DNA from: Callaeas wilsoni
Taxonomy: Eukaryota > Chordata > Aves > Passeriformes > Callaeidae
Length of the DNA: 64,000 nt
Assembly: GCA_013398955.1 (NCBI GenBank)
Contig: VWPU01017660.1
Coordinates: 186,001 to 250,000, forward strand
Reading direction: 5' to 3'
Positions within the stretch are counted from its first letter, which is position 1. Every line of letters begins with the position of its first letter. Position numbers and translations under genes: made by a program. The notes below the pieces were generated by a model. The model was not told the origin of the DNA and ran no database searches. It was given only the letters and a program-made list of their open reading frames with translations. Of the stretch, positions 46,281 through 59,352 are shown in pieces.

Positions 46281-47090
46281 TCATTGAGGCCTTTGGAATG
46301 GTAATATTTTACAGCAGCTGAGGAACTGCTTTTCTTGTGAGAGGTAATAAACCTCACAACACAAACACACATGGACCAGCAACTGAAAAGAGGGTCTGAA
46401 TCAGTAGTTTGCAAACACCACCATGGGCTAAAATTGACTCCCATAAGGTATCCAGCAAATAAAAGCAAGGAGAACATTTCTATCTGAATAGAAAACAGTT
46501 GTTTAGTGATGGAGCTGTGAAAAACAGTGGGCAGCACATTGGCAAGGAGCACCACTCTCAGCAAGAGATTTGGCCCTGCTAAGAGAGCCCAGAGACACAC
46601 AACCCCCCACGGGCATGCCACAGCTTCATTAACCAAAACAGGCACTTTTGAAGTTCAGGCATGAAAAATAAAGCCTGATTTTATCTCTGCTAGATTCCAT
46701 TTGCCCAAAGATGCCCAAACCTCAAAAGGGGTCAGATGTTCAGTACAGATAATCACACAAAGTTTGGGTGTGTAGTTGAAGTCTATCCAATTTCTCCCAG
46801 GCTCTCGAGGATGAAGGATGGGAAACCTCGTGAGAAGAGTTAAGAGACACCAACAGAAGCTTTCTGGTACGTTCTGCTTTCACTCTGATCATAAATACTG
46901 CAAGAGCAACCTTCGCTGTGGTATTTTAATGTTTCCAATCTCCAAGTTCCCTCAGCTCTACTTAGGACAATGCGTTTCTAAGTGCACACGCTCTGCAGGT
47001 GAAATTCCATGCCTCCGTTGGAGAGCACTGTGCAGCAGGAAGCATCTCTCCCTCACTCACTCCATTTCCCACACAATCCCAGTGCCTCAG
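46281..47090. other. non-coding interval, nothing specific
   Basis: Unique-looking DNA, no supported gene or repeat. Confidence 0.5.
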
Positions 47091-47385
47091 GGATCACAGA
47101 GTATCTCAAGTTGGAAGAGACCCATAAGCATCACCAAGTCCAGCTCCTTGCTCCTCGCAGGACCACCCAAAGATAAATCTGGCTGAGAGCATTGTCCAGA
47201 TGCCCCTTGAGGCTTGCTGCTGTGACCACTTCCCTCAGGAGCCTGTTCCAGTGCCTGATCAACCCCTGGGTGAAGGACCTTTCCCTACTGCCCAACCTGA
47301 GCTTCCCTTGATGCAGCTTCACTCCATTTCCTCGTGTTCTGTCACAGGGTGACACTGTGCCTATGCCACCGTGAGGAGCAGGACA
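47091..47385 (-). mobile_element. CR1 LINE 3' fragment (CR1-Y type)
   Basis: The plus strand begins with an inverted CR1 tail (CACAGAGTATCTCAAGTTGG). It passes through GAGCATTGTCCAGATGCCCC, CTTCCCTCAGGAGCCTGTTCC and GGGTGAAGGACCTTTCCCTA, all familiar inverted CR1 sequence. The older left flank fades near 47,385. 5'-truncated, minus strand. The frame at 47131-47508 (-) is repeat-derived. Confidence 0.88.
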
Positions 47386-48280
47386 GCAAGACCAAAGCCC
47401 ACCTCGATGCTCTGTGATCATGAGGGTGAACACAGTTCTCTGCCCATTTTGGTGCCCATTTAAGTATTTAAAGAAAGACAAAAACCTGGAATCAATCTCT
47501 GACTTCACAAAATCACTCTCTGAATAACAAGGCTGCAGAAGAGAATCCAGGGGTCAAGAAATCTGAAAAAGACCCATCTGTTCACAATCTTCTTCAGCTA
47601 TGGGCCAAAACCTGATTTTGTGAGTAAGCTCCTTTATCTCCTTCTCTTACTGACACACCCTGGGGCCTTCTCCTTTCCCCAAAACCAACCTCAACAGCCC
47701 CCAGCTACACCTCACACTCTGGAACATTCACATTCATGCCTGGCACTGAAGGGTGACTGCACAGGCAGAGTTTGCCAGGAGACAACGGCTTTATTTTCTC
47801 TTCTCCTGACAGAGTTCATTATGGGATGGAATACGCTGTGTGAAACAGAACAAACAGCAGCAGCACAAACCCCAGTGGAAACCACAAATCTTGAACACAT
47901 CGTCTGGATTCTTAATTCCAGTTGCAAGAAAGCAGCTCCAGCTGCACAACTGGCTGAGATGCTCACGTCATCTTAATCAGCCTTCTGACCCCCATGTGTG
48001 CTCAGAGAAATGGTTCTACACCAAAAAAAGCACCTTTATAGCTTTCAGAATTATTTTGGAACAAACGAGAATGGTCACAAAGGAGCTATAGGGCTCCAGA
48101 GCAGGTGAAATGCTGTGAGAACAGCCCAGCTAATGCCATGACCAGTCTGGAGTTGTTCTGTAACGTGGAACAGCTACTTCCTGCTTTCCTGGTCATCTAC
48201 TGCTCATGGCAAAGCTGTTCCATCTCGTCTTTCTCCTGACAGATCCACCTTTTATAAGGCCATCACTTGTGTGGCCCTAC
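47386..48280. other. non-coding interval, nothing specific
   Basis: No gene or repeat recognised; the frames at 47620-48091 are unsupported. Confidence 0.5.
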
Positions 48281-48314
48281 AGCAGAGCTGCACTGGGGTG
48301 TCCCCAGCTCTGCT
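48281..48314. repeat. hairpin-forming inverted repeat
   Basis: AGCAGAGCT (48281-48289) pairs with AGCTCTGCT near 48306-48314. Inside this a GGGG/CCCC pair closes a 3-base loop after a small bulge. Confidence 0.6.
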
Positions 48315-51300
48315 GCAGTGGAGGAACACTCAGAAAGAGCGACCCTGGACCTGTACACGGACACACCCCACGGAAGGCACCTAACTGCATTGGGGTCCAA
48401 GCTCCACCGCAGGCGTGGTGAGTGCGGTTGGCTGAGCAACTGCAGCTTCTGTTTTCCTTCAGACTCCCCCTTTGCTTCTGGTCTATTGGGATTGCAAGCT
48501 CTATAGGACAAGAAAAATGTTTCCCTGAGTGTTTACTCAGCAGCCAGGCTCCATCGAGGCAGGGCCTGGAGTTCCCAGGAACGCAGAGCACTGTTATCTC
48601 ACCAAGCTGTCCTCAACCTGCTGGGGACGGTGATTTACTGTCTGCAGGGGAGGTTCTGGTACGGTGCACAAGCTCTGAACTGACTTCACACAGAGCCATT
48701 ACCTCATGTGCTGGGCCCTGACTAGATCAGGAGTGCAGACAGCAAACCGTAAGTAGCTCACTAACTAAATAAATAGAAGAGCAGTATTTCAGTCACCTTG
48801 AATGCTTGTCTTTAGGGGAAACCTCCAGCTTCCTCTCCTGTTTATTCCTCCTGTGAGAAGAAGTAGCAAAGTCCAGGGAATGAATTGTGAGTCTGTGCCC
48901 AACTTTCCACTTTCATTGGTGCTGGTTTTCCATGACGGTGACATACATAAACCTTTGCTACTGCTGCTAAGGGCATGAGGAGTACAAGACTAATGATAAG
49001 TACCTATATTTTAGAGTTATTCATTATGGGATGTTTGGTATGTTGAATGTACCTGGTAACTTCTATGCCTGGGTCTCAAAGCACACTCCAGGCATTCACA
49101 AACACGTTCCCAACACTTCCGTAAGTGAAAGTTTCATCATCGCTTGTGTTTAAATGGAAGTCTCACAGCATGAGCATGGAAACAGAGAGGAAAATCAGGA
49201 GTCACCTCGGTGCTCTTTGCCAAATCAGAAGCAGGTAATAACTACTTAGTTAATACCAGGCCTTAGCTTAGGAAATCAGAGGACCAATTAGCTCAGTTAA
49301 TCAGATCTCCTGCACACCAGTCCAGAAACTCTTTATGAGTAACTCCTATAGATCGTCTCCTCCCGAAAGGCACAGAAAAGGCCAGAAAGTTCCAACAATG
49401 CCATGACAAGATAAGGGAACTGTCACAAAGCTGCTTCCAGCAACAAATCCACTTCAGCCACACTTTCCCAAGGGACAATGCTGTGGGCAAAACGGAGACT
49501 GAGGAAAACTAACCAGGGAGTGAGGAAAAGAAAAAGACAGTTTGTTCTCAACTGGACACAAAGACTGAGGTCCCTCTGCCGTGAACATCCATCAGCTGCC
49601 AAGTCTGGGGAGAAGAGCAGAAACAGGCTCCTAAAATCTTTCCACATGCAGAGAAGGCACAGCAGTTCCATCGGTTTTCCAGCATGCACCCAAAACGTTC
49701 TCACTGCTTTTCCTCCTTTCCCTCCATGGCTGCGACCACTGAAGAGCTCACAAAGAGTCGCTCACTGGGAAGTGCCTCCTTTTGAGATGCTACAGGTTCT
49801 GACTCCTCCTTTCCCCCCATTTATTTCACAGATAGACTTCTAACAGCAGTACATAAAGAGAATGGGCCCCCCCAGGAAACCAGTGAGACCAGTAAAGAGT
49901 GAGAGCTGCAGGCAGAGCAGAGAGCTGCCTCCACACAGCCCTTCCCAGCCACGCTCCCACCCTCAGGCCCAGCAGCAGCAGCGATCCTGCTCTTTCCATC
50001 CCTGATGGAAATGAACCCTGCTGGGTTACACAAACACACGGAGCTCAGAAGATGTCACAAGTCTGACCTCTGCCTTCCTTTGCTGGATTTCTCAGCGTTT
50101 GACGCTGGCTGTCGAACAGAATAAATGACGGGATGCACAGAGAGCAACTTCAATGAGCCCAAAGGAATTCTGGCCAGACACAGAAGACAACAAAAGCCTG
50201 TGGAAATGATCTAAGGATGTCACTTGGCAACCTTACGATTATTGTCTTGTTCTGTATGTATTGGGTTTGAAAAGCTGATAATTGTTCTCGTGTGCCAGTG
50301 GAGATTAGAAGACCGTTTGTGTTGGTATCAAAGGAGACAAAATCTTTTTCCACCCTCTCTAAAAAGAAGGGCAACACCATCTTTCTACCAGCCAATGTCT
50401 CTTCTTGTGAGACTCCAGTAAAACAATGGAGTTTTATCAGTGATGAATTTGGTCCATTGTTTTCACGGGATTAATGCCAAAATGGGGATAAATGTGCTGC
50501 TGTTGTTTGCATCTCTGGTGTGAGCTGTAAGGTAAATAATGCCCCAGCATGGTCTCCCTTCAGACAAACATCTGGATTTCTACTGATTGCAATTTAGCTG
50601 CATAGACAATGAAGGCATTATTGTTGCAAAAAGCATTAGAGGCTTCTGTAGCACTGGCCATATTCAACTGACCTTGGGCAGAACCAACTTTAAAAGGTGG
50701 TTTTAGCGCACACAGAAAAAAATTTGAGAGAGGCATCTCATCAGTGCTACTTTTTATGCCACTTACTGGAGTGAAGTTCTGCTACATCAGCTACCAGACA
50801 GTTCTATAGGATTTCGTGGTGAACGCAGCCAGTCCCTGGAGGGGTTTAGAGGTCTGATACAGGGAAAAGAACAAAGTCTTACAAGTCTCGATGCCAACAA
50901 ACACACAAAGAGCTGATGTGCTTTACAGCTGCTTTGCTTGTGTGATGGGAACAGCCTCGTGCTGGAAGCTGAGCCCCCTGGCCCAGCTCCTGTGTCAGGG
51001 GAGTTCATTCCCCATCAGCTGCTACAGCTCCAGCCACAGCAGTAGCAAGGTCACTGCTGGTTTTCCGTGCTGTGAGCTCTGATCTAATTAGGATTGGACT
51101 GAGACCACCAACTCCTCTCACTTGAGATACAGATCAACAGCCATTCATTTTTATCAGCTCTTACAATTTTTCTATTAGCTCTGTGCTGAGAATCCCACCC
51201 AGAACCAGCCAGATACTGCATTTTCAACCTTCTGAAGGAGTTATTTTTGGTTTTTTCTCTATGGAATAACACTGAACCAAGAACTCTCTTGAACACACCA

Positions 51301-54300
51301 TGTCTGACCCATGTTCAGACAGTAAACTTTACAAGAGAAATATGGTTTTTTTCAGCTGTACTCTTTATTTTCCTTCCCTATTTTGAGGTCTTTGCATAGA
51401 GGTCAAAGACTGGGGGCCTCCCACGTGCTGGAGAGCACAATGCTGCAGTGACAGTGCTACTGCTGGCAGCTCTGCTCCCTAGGAACGACTCCACCGTTCA
51501 CTCCTGGGATTAATCCACGACTCCAAGCAATCTCTAGTGTTTGTATGTTCAGCCTCCTCATTTTTCTCCCAAGACACTGAGTAGCAGTGTCCATCTTCCC
51601 AACAGCCAGGATATCAGCACCATCCCCACACTCCTCCAGTTCAGTGCCTCGCGGATGTTTCTGACCAGAAAAGGACCTTTGGGGACTGGTGTCTAAACTT
51701 CCTGTTGGGGTGAGAACGAGATAAAAGAACTGGCCTGATCTGGACTGCTCTAATTTGATTCCCAAGGAGGGAAATCCCTTTTTATTTAATGCATCCTTAT
51801 CGCCCCAAGCAGTGCAGCTGTGCAGTGGAATTAACCTTGGAGGACACTGAGAGTTACACAGAGGAGCATCCTGCATGGGACTGCCCATGGCTGGACTTTC
51901 CCACTGCTGCTCTCCCACCAGCCACGGGAAGATGCTGCTTCTCCCCCTGACACCGCTCTGAGGTCAGGACTGGTTCCAGCACAGAGAGGAAGCGAGTTGT
52001 CAGCATTAAAACATAAACCATCTTAACTTATCACAATCACAGCGTGCTGTTAAGTCCTCAGCAAGTGTTTTTCGACTTCACACTGAAGTTGTGAAAGATA
52101 CCTTCAGAATTCTGAAGTACTTTACAGGGACTATGAAAGGGACTCACTAGATCTTGTCTGCTTAGCTAAATATTTTCATGTTCTGCCTTCAAACACAGAT
52201 TTCTGTAAGACCTAAGCTGCTGCTAAAACACTCAAGATCATCTTTTTGACTTACATTCTCAAGTACCGTATAGGTCCATCAGGTGTGTTAGCAGCACACA
52301 GAACCAGGGATTTTAAAACCAGTCTGTCACAGATGTCATTGGAAAAAAAAATAAAAGAGAGGCTACTAAGAAGCAAATTCCACTCCTGGTTTTCACAAAC
52401 ATTATTCTTACCCATGGAGTGCTTTGCCTCAGCACTTTGCTTCTTCCTTCCCTGGCAGTCCTGGTTTCCAGGGAGAAGCTCTCTTCCCAAAAAGGAGCCA
52501 CATCACAGCATGGCTCGAGCAGGAGAGACACTTCCTTCTCTCTGACACAGCCAGTGACAGTCACAGCTCCCAGACACAGGCCAGGCCGTGCACAAGTGAT
52601 GGAAGAAGCATGTGGCTGTTCCAATTTGGAAACGGTGGCTTAGCAGGATCAGGGGTGTCATGGAACCACATGACTTTGAGCCCCACAAACAAGGCGTGCA
52701 AGACATTCAGACAGTAGAAAGCAAAGTGAATTAACTGGCAGTGCTTGGCTTAGATTATACTAATGCCACAATGTCAGGCTGACATTTTAAAATATCCAGA
52801 GTCATCTGTTCTGTCCTGTCTTTGAGGGAAGCAGAACGTGTAGGAACAATGACTGCACCAGGGTCAGGGGTTGAGATTGTTGTTCTTTATAGGACTGGGC
52901 CAGAGCCCCTTGTGAGTCCCCATTCAGAGAGAGCACATCCCAACAGGAAGGTGGGGAAAGAAGGGAGAGGACAAGGGCAGGACAGCAGGGAGTCTCAGGA
53001 CCACTAACTCACAACCTGGCTGTTGGACAGGTGAATGAGAGAAGGACACACCTTGCTCCCTTCCCAGATGAACCTGCTTCATTCTTATTTTCTCTCATTC
53101 AAAATACACAAAGATAGCCTTTGTGCTTTAATTGCATTTTTGGGGAAGGAAAAAACACTCTAAGTATTTTGTTTCCCAAACACTGCTGTGCTTTCCCCAG
53201 TTGGGGAAAAAAAATAAATCCACCTTGAGAAAATAACACCTTGTTCCTGCACATATTGGCACTTGTGCAGCTTCCGTGTCATGTTTGCTCTGTCAAAACA
53301 AGTTTTCCTCGCCCCTCAGGGTCAACCCAGCTTTTGAAAACCAAGCTGTCGTCTCCAGGCATCATCACTAGCAGTAGCCAGATAACAGACTACGAGTTCA
53401 CATTCCAGAATGGTTATGACTGGTGATGAATGAGCCAGCTCAGAGACAGCAGGAATTTCCTACAGGTTACACTGACCTTCCAAGGAACACGATTGTCTGA
53501 CTTGGGGAAGGCGGCAAAGAGGACATGTTAGGCCAGGGGGTTGAAGAAGGAAGGGAGAAAACCCTAATTACAAAGGAGGGGATGGTACAGCACAAATCAC
53601 TGCTGCTCAGGGGATCTACCTGCTCCCAGAATGCTGCAGGTGCTTTACCCAGGGGTAAATGAAATAATTATGTATTAAAGCAATGTAAAGAGACTAAAAA
53701 GGCTTTGCCATTGTTGATAGAGAAAAATGGAGGTAAATGTAGGTTACAGGAAGATAGGGAAAACCATGCTAAATGTGTAATGGTTTATGGATAAATGCTT
53801 GGTGTAAAGATCACCAGCAGCAGGATGACAAAACCTCACTCCAATCAAAGCACCAGACCCAAGTGTTCACTCTACACTGTCACAATTCTAATCCTACAGC
53901 TACAGATTCTACAGAATCCTACCCATCGTGCCTGAGGCAGGAACCAGACTTTGGAGCATGGAAAAAGCCAGAACCCATTGCTTGGGCCGTGTTTGGTACC
54001 TTTGGTGTGTCTGAACACACAACGGGCCAAACAAGCAATGAAATCCACCCCAAATGTTGCATTTCAAACAGCCCAGTCCTACAGTGCTTGTAGGAGATTA
54101 TGACTAATCCATCAATTGATAGGATCTGCATTCCCAGGATCTCAGCTGCAGCTCTAAACCATTCAGCATAGCTAATAAGGATTAATTCACCATTTATCAC
54201 TTGCACTTATAAGTATGAAAACCCAGCCTTCCTCCATCAGTCAGCCTGAAGTATATTCTGTCGGTCTCATCCCTGCCCTACTCCAGGTACAGCCAGTGCT

Positions 54301-57119
54301 TGCTGTGAGGTTTTGGGGTGCTGAGAAGACTCCAAAAGGCATTTTACCATCCTCTGCAGAGCCACGATGAGGGAACCCCAGGAGGGAGAAGATATCACAT
54401 CTCTCTAAGAGATACTACATTAAACTACAGATGCTGCTGTAAACCCAGGGCAAGATATTCCGAGGGTGTCGATCTGCAGAGTTTTCCTAATCCTGTGTCA
54501 GCCATCAGCCTGAGCCTTCTCATTCATCAGCCCATTTATTAGAGACAATGTGGGAGCAGTAGACACTGAAGAAGGAAAAATTATCTTTAGGGCTGGTGAG
54601 TTTATAAGGTTGGTACAGGCTGAGTTTCTGCCAAATTAAATTCGCTTATTTAACTGGGGACAGAAATGGAGACTTCAGGGAACAGTGCCTGCTTCAGTCA
54701 GCTGCCAGAGCTGTATATAAGACTCTGAATTTTGCAAATACCTTTAAAACTTCAGAGAAATTAGGAAGGAGAAAAATTAGGAAAATATTTTCACTTAAAA
54801 ACTGCATTTTCCCACCCTTTATGACTCAATAATTCTAATTCCTTGCTGAATCAGAAACGTGCTGAGAAAAAAGTTTTGACTGTGCTATTTTAGGATTTCC
54901 TTCCACAGCAAGAAAGAGGGAGTGAGAAAAACCCCTTGAACTTCAATAAATGTCTCTGAGGGAAAGTTCAGCTCTGTTCTCGTTGTTTGCTGACCTGATG
55001 CCTATAATGCCTGGTTTTAGTTTCATATTTTTAAAAAAAAAACCAAAACAACAGCTTGTTTTCAATCAAAAAAATCAACACTGGAAATAAACAGATTTGT
55101 TGCCATGAGCAAAGTTTTTCCTGAGATGCAACACAACACCTAGAGCTCTTGAACTTCCTCCTGGAATAAAAGCACTTTTTAAACTACTGATGTGCTTTTA
55201 ATGGATATATATTGAGGCAGTTCATGAATGACAGGGTGACATCTATTTGTGACCATTCCTGCTGCAGCCCAGGCATTACCCAGGTACCCCTCACCGGGAA
55301 TTTGGTGACCACCTCGCCCCCAGCCTGGCGCCAGGGCAGCTGCCTGTGCTGCTCCTGCTCACAAGGCACATGGAAAACTCCCCTGGACACAGCAGCCATC
55401 CCAGAACCCTTCCTTCGGCTCCTCGCCGAGCGAGAGGAATGAATGTGTGGGCTGTGCATGAGCATTCTCTCCCTTGTTATCTCTGGAGTTTGTGCTTCAT
55501 CACTTGCCATGGTCAACAAAGCCCCTTTGAAGTCCCTCTGCACGCGAGTTCGGGCAGTTCTTCTGGGGTCTTGCTGCATGAGGAACGCGCTGTTTGAGAA
55601 GCCCCTGCTACAGTCAGGAGGGAGCATCAGTTTGTGAAGGACAGATGTTTTGGAGCAGCAATAGCCCTGCAGGGACCCCTGACTCGAGTCCCTGTGTGCT
55701 ACAAACACTAAATATAGCCAGCTCTCAGGGATACTGAATAAGCTGTAAAGAATGGAACTATAAAACCCCGTCCCAAAGTGAGAAAGGGGAGAGCATGAAA
55801 GGCCAGGATGTTATCCTTACCCCCAGAAGTCACACTGCAGCACAGTACTCAGGTCAGCTGTGGTAACATCCATTTTTCCAGTGCTGTAACTATTTCCACT
55901 CCTCTTAACCCTCCAAGCATCTCCCCCTCCCCACACTCTACATCCCATCATATGACAAATGAGTTTGACCCTTCCCCAACCCCTCTCTGCAGTCTCTCAT
56001 GGCTCCAGCACCGTTTGCTTCCTGCCTTTATTAAATCAGATGGGCTGTGTGTGCTCCGAGGCCCAGAGCCAGAAGAACACAGAAAGACAGGGAATTAAGG
56101 GCCATCCTCTCCCAGCCTCCAGGGCTGTGTCTTCCATTTCCTCACTCTGTTGCTTCATGAACATGCCATTCCATCATTTTTTCTCACTCTCATGATAAAA
56201 TCACTCCTTTCACCCACTAGAAGGAGAGAAATGCAGGGCTCTTCCCAGTGTCACTCTGCACAGCAGGACTGCATTGTGGGCTTTCCGAGGTATTTATTAC
56301 TGCACTGCCTTACTTTGACAAGGGTGATTCCTTCTGTCCCTTTCCCCACTGCTTATTGCTCTCCTTCTTTCTCTTTCATTTCCCTGCACCTTGGACCTTT
56401 TTATTCCTTCTCCCTGCCCAACCCACTCTGACAATTTGCCCCTCTCCCAACACCAGTTACCCATCTCTCAAAGGGAGATCATTACCAAATCTCTGGCCGC
56501 CAGAGGTTTGTAAAATTTTAACTGATTTTGAGGACATTATTCGCTTCTTATCTCACTGTGTTGGGACAGCTGGAACCTTCTGCTTTCTCACTTGTGTTTG
56601 GATGGGATGAAGAAAGATTGAGAGAATGATTAAAGCTAAACACTGCTTTTGGAAATTAATAAATGAAGATTCGGTGGGTATGGGTTGGTCTGCCTCATTT
56701 CTCATGAGCTTTGAGAGCCTTGGCTGGGACTTCTGCAGCCACAAGGACCTGAACACCCCCAGCTGTGGTCTCTCAGGAAGCCCATCACTGGGGCTGTCCC
56801 TGCTGATGGTCTCAATAGCTGTTAGTGATGATTTTCCAAATGCGGGTATTTCATTTCTAATCTGAACAAAACCAAACGCAAAAATATCAACGTCCTTCAC
56901 AAAAGCTGAGTTACTTCCTTCTCCAGCCCAGGCAGCCCAGTGCTCACACCACTCCGGTAGAACAGCACCAGACCCTCATGCACCTGAGGACAGCACTCAC
57001 CTCTTGCCAGCCCTGACAATTTCTGACAGTTCAACATTCCGAAGTGAGAGATTTGTGTCCCCCATTAGAGTAAGTGGGACTTGAAAGCAGATCCTGGAAT
57101 TGAATTCCACACTTTCTAG
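48315..57119. other. long non-coding interval, nothing specific
   Basis: I see no CR1, LTR or RNA gene in these 8.8 kb. Frames at 49423-49843 (both strands), 51457-51918 (-), 52246-52717 (both strands), 55184-55708 (-) and 56150-56900 (both strands) overlap antisense and show no known domains. Small items: an AGC run near 49,970-49,982 and a poly(A) near 52,339-52,346. Donor-like GTAAGT and GTGAGT sites at 48,749 and 54,598 lack acceptors. Confidence 0.5.
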
Positions 57120-57380
57120 GGTGGCGGATGTATAAATACTGCATGGAAGATCAATAAATGATTACTAGCTCTGTTAACAAGTGGCTAATGTCTCGTTACA
57201 GACTTTTACAGAGTCCAGTTGGTCAATAGGTTGCATTTAACCATGACTTATGATCACCTATATCACATAATAACCATGCCTGTAATATGCTTACACAGTC
57301 TATTCATCATGCATTAATCCTTTTAAATTTATTTATGAATACACTCTTACTCTAATGTTTCACCAAATGGAGTAATAACA
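57120..57380. promoter_or_regulatory. AT-rich block, possible enhancer or ancient repeat
   Basis: This is an AT-rich stretch with many ATTA/TAAT and ATCA cores: GATCAATAAATGATTACTAG, CATGCATTAATCC, TTTATTTATGAAT. It has no frames. It looks like a conserved non-coding element, although diverged ancient transposon sequence could look alike. Confidence 0.25.
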
Positions 57381-57600
57381 ACTGGCCAAAGAAGAAGAAG
57401 AGCTGTGCATTTTGCAGCCATGTTTTACCTGACCCAAGGAGCCGATTTTGAATCATGGGTTCAGTTCAAACCCACTCCTGGAGATTAGATCTGATGCATT
57501 AGTTCAGCCTAAAAGTATTTTGAGACTCCCTGAATTCTGTGGGAGGAAACACCATCAGCCATCTCAGAGGCGGACAACAAAGGAGGAAAAACACCAAGAT
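57381..57600. other. non-coding interval
   Basis: Contains a short quasi-palindrome GGGTTCAGTTCAAACCC near 57458-57474; nothing else recognised. Confidence 0.5.
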
Positions 57601-57782
57601 GCCCAGAGAATCTGTGGCTGCTGTGCCCCATCCCTGGAAGTGTCCAAGGCCAGGCTGGATGGGACTTGGAGCAATCTGGGCTAGTGGAAGGTGTCCCTGC
57701 CCATGGTGGGGGGTGGAACGAAATGGGCTTTAATGTCCCTCCCAACCCAACCCTTTCTAGAATTGTCTAACTCTGTGATTCT
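57601..57782 (+). mobile_element. CR1 LINE 3' end
   Basis: GCCCAGAGAATCTGTGGCTG, then CCTGGAAGTGTCCAAGGCCA, GGCTAGTGGAAGGTGTCCCT, CCTCCCAACCCAACCC and the octamer tail AACTCTGTGATTCT. About 180 bp, 5'-truncated, plus strand, fairly well preserved. Confidence 0.93.
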
Positions 57783-57941
57783 TGGGGGAAAAACATCAAC
57801 CATGAATGAATAAATGGAGGCACAGACTCCAGTAACAAAGCAAATTATTGCAAATTCTCTGTTTAATGTCTTTGGACTAGAAACTCTAAGCCTCTGTGTG
57901 CCAACTCCAGCTGGGCCTAGAAAGTCCTTCAGTGATGTACC
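57783..57941. other. non-coding spacer
   Basis: A short unique stretch between the CR1 copy and the tandem duplication. Confidence 0.5.
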
Positions 57942-58092
57942 CAGCCACTTAAAGTGACTCAATGGAAGGGTCTCTCTTAGTCCCTTCTATCCTTACTCTT
58001 TCCCATCCTTACCCTTTTTCCATCCCCAGCTTCCGTGTAGATCATTTTAGGTTGATTATCGTTTTAGGTTAATTGATTTAAATTTATAAACT
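57942..58092. repeat. tandem duplication, copy 1 (151 bp)
   Basis: It starts CAGCCACTTAAAGTGACTCA and contains TGGAAGGGTCTCTCTTAGTC, CCATCCTTACCCTTTTTCC and AGATCATTTTAGGTTGATTA. It is followed directly by a diverged second copy. Confidence 0.9.
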
Positions 58093-58248
58093 CAGCCACT
58101 TAAAGTGAACCTTGTGACTCAATGGAAGGGTCTCCCTTACTCCCTTCTATACTTACTCTTTGCCATCCTTACCCTTTTTCCTTCCCCAGCTTCCATGTAG
58201 ATCATTTTAGGCTGATTTTAGTTTTAGGTTAATCGATTTAAATTTTAG
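58093..58248. repeat. tandem duplication, copy 2
   Basis: A head-to-tail copy of 57942-58092 with scattered substitutions and an insertion of about 8-9 bases (ACCTTGTG) after CACTTAAAGTGA. The divergence shows this is a real, older duplication rather than an assembly error. Confidence 0.9.
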
Positions 58249-59120
58249 TCTGATTTTTCTCTGTGTGCTTTCACCACCTAGTAAGTAGGAGAGTGAAGCT
58301 GGCCAACAAACTCTGCTGCACTTTCACTTCACTGTTCAGCTTGGTTCTGCTGATACCTTTGCTCTGAGTGACCTAAACCACTCATTTGTGACATACTGGT
58401 GACACAGCCGTGGCAGTGCAGAGGAACAGGGAACCCCTGGACTGTCATCTCCAGCGATGGAGCCTTTCCCACACAAAACACATCCTAGTTTTAAGAGCTC
58501 CAGCTCATACCTCTCGATTAACTGTTCCACCTGTAAGGGATCCTGGACTGACTCACCCCAGTGTATTTTCACAGAACAGAACAAGTTCAAAACTTCAGTA
58601 ATTTATATTAAAATCAGGGCCCTCCACACCCTCCACTCAGCAAAGCCATTAAAACACAAGACTCAGTATCTACTTTTTTCCCCTTCATATCTCCAGACTG
58701 GTGAGTGCACCACCTATTGTACATGTAATTGTGAGGAGTGTTAAGTTTTGCCTATCATCTTAAAAATCAAGTAGTTAAAGGGTATTTCAGAAATACTTAA
58801 TGGGATTTTCCCACCAGTAAACCCTGTGCTCAGTGGTACATTTTAATAACAGCAGAATCAAAATCTCATTTATGGACTAAGAAGGTTGTATTGAGGGTAA
58901 CATTAGGGGAGGCTTTGCCAGAGAAAACAGAAGACTTAATAAGAGAAGGGCTCAAGTGTATTAGTAAGAAAAGTTGTGAGCTGCCTACAGGCTTTTTCTC
59001 TTCTGGTATCAGAGGGGAAGAAAAGCCCCTGTGGTTGATTCATTATGCCATTTCATTTCTTCATATATAATTTACATGCAATGTAAATACGGTAAATTAT
59101 TATTTCTGGATTGCATTCTT
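58249..59120. other. non-coding interval, nothing specific
   Basis: AT-rich unique DNA; no supported gene or repeat. Confidence 0.5.
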
Positions 59121-59163
59121 GGGCCCTGATCCAAAGCCCACTGAAGCTGAGAGAAAGACTTCT
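59121..59163. mobile_element. ancient MITE-like half-palindrome
   Basis: GGGCCCTGATCCAAAGCCCA followed by CTGAAGCTGAGAGAAAGACT matches, from memory, one arm of an old palindromic repeat of birds, crocodilians and turtles (GGGCCTGATCC...CCCATTGAAGTCAATGG). Only one arm is evident. Confidence 0.45.
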
Positions 59164-59253
59164 AGGTTGCAAAAAATCAAACGTTATTGAGAAATAGGCC
59201 TGTTCTATGCCAACACTCATTAGAAAGGGGTCCCAGCAAGGGTTAAAGACTCA

Positions 59254-59352
59254 GGGCCCTGCTCAGCAAAATGTTAAGTACATGCTTAACTTTAAGGTTA
59301 TGCTCAAATCCCAAGTGGATCTAAAGCACATGGTTAATTGCTTTGCTGAATC
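59254..59352. mobile_element. ancient palindromic MITE-like element (Chompy-like, tentative)
   Basis: A degenerate palindrome: CAGCAAAATGTTAAGTACAT (from 59264) is mirrored by TAAAGCACATGGTTAATTGC followed by TTTGCTG (59322-59348), with GGGCCCT just outside the left arm. The sequence fits an ancient non-autonomous DNA transposon known in archosaurs and turtles, with arms like GTTAAGCACATGCTTAA. The family name is from memory. Confidence 0.5.

Noticed and set aside
54590..54610. Donor-like sites at 48,749, 54,598, 57,068 and 58,281 as exon ends
   Set aside because: No acceptable acceptor with an open or plausible segment upstream.
57450..57480. tRNA or SINE B-box-like GGGTTCAGTTCAAACCC
   Set aside because: It is a short quasi-palindrome without an A box upstream.
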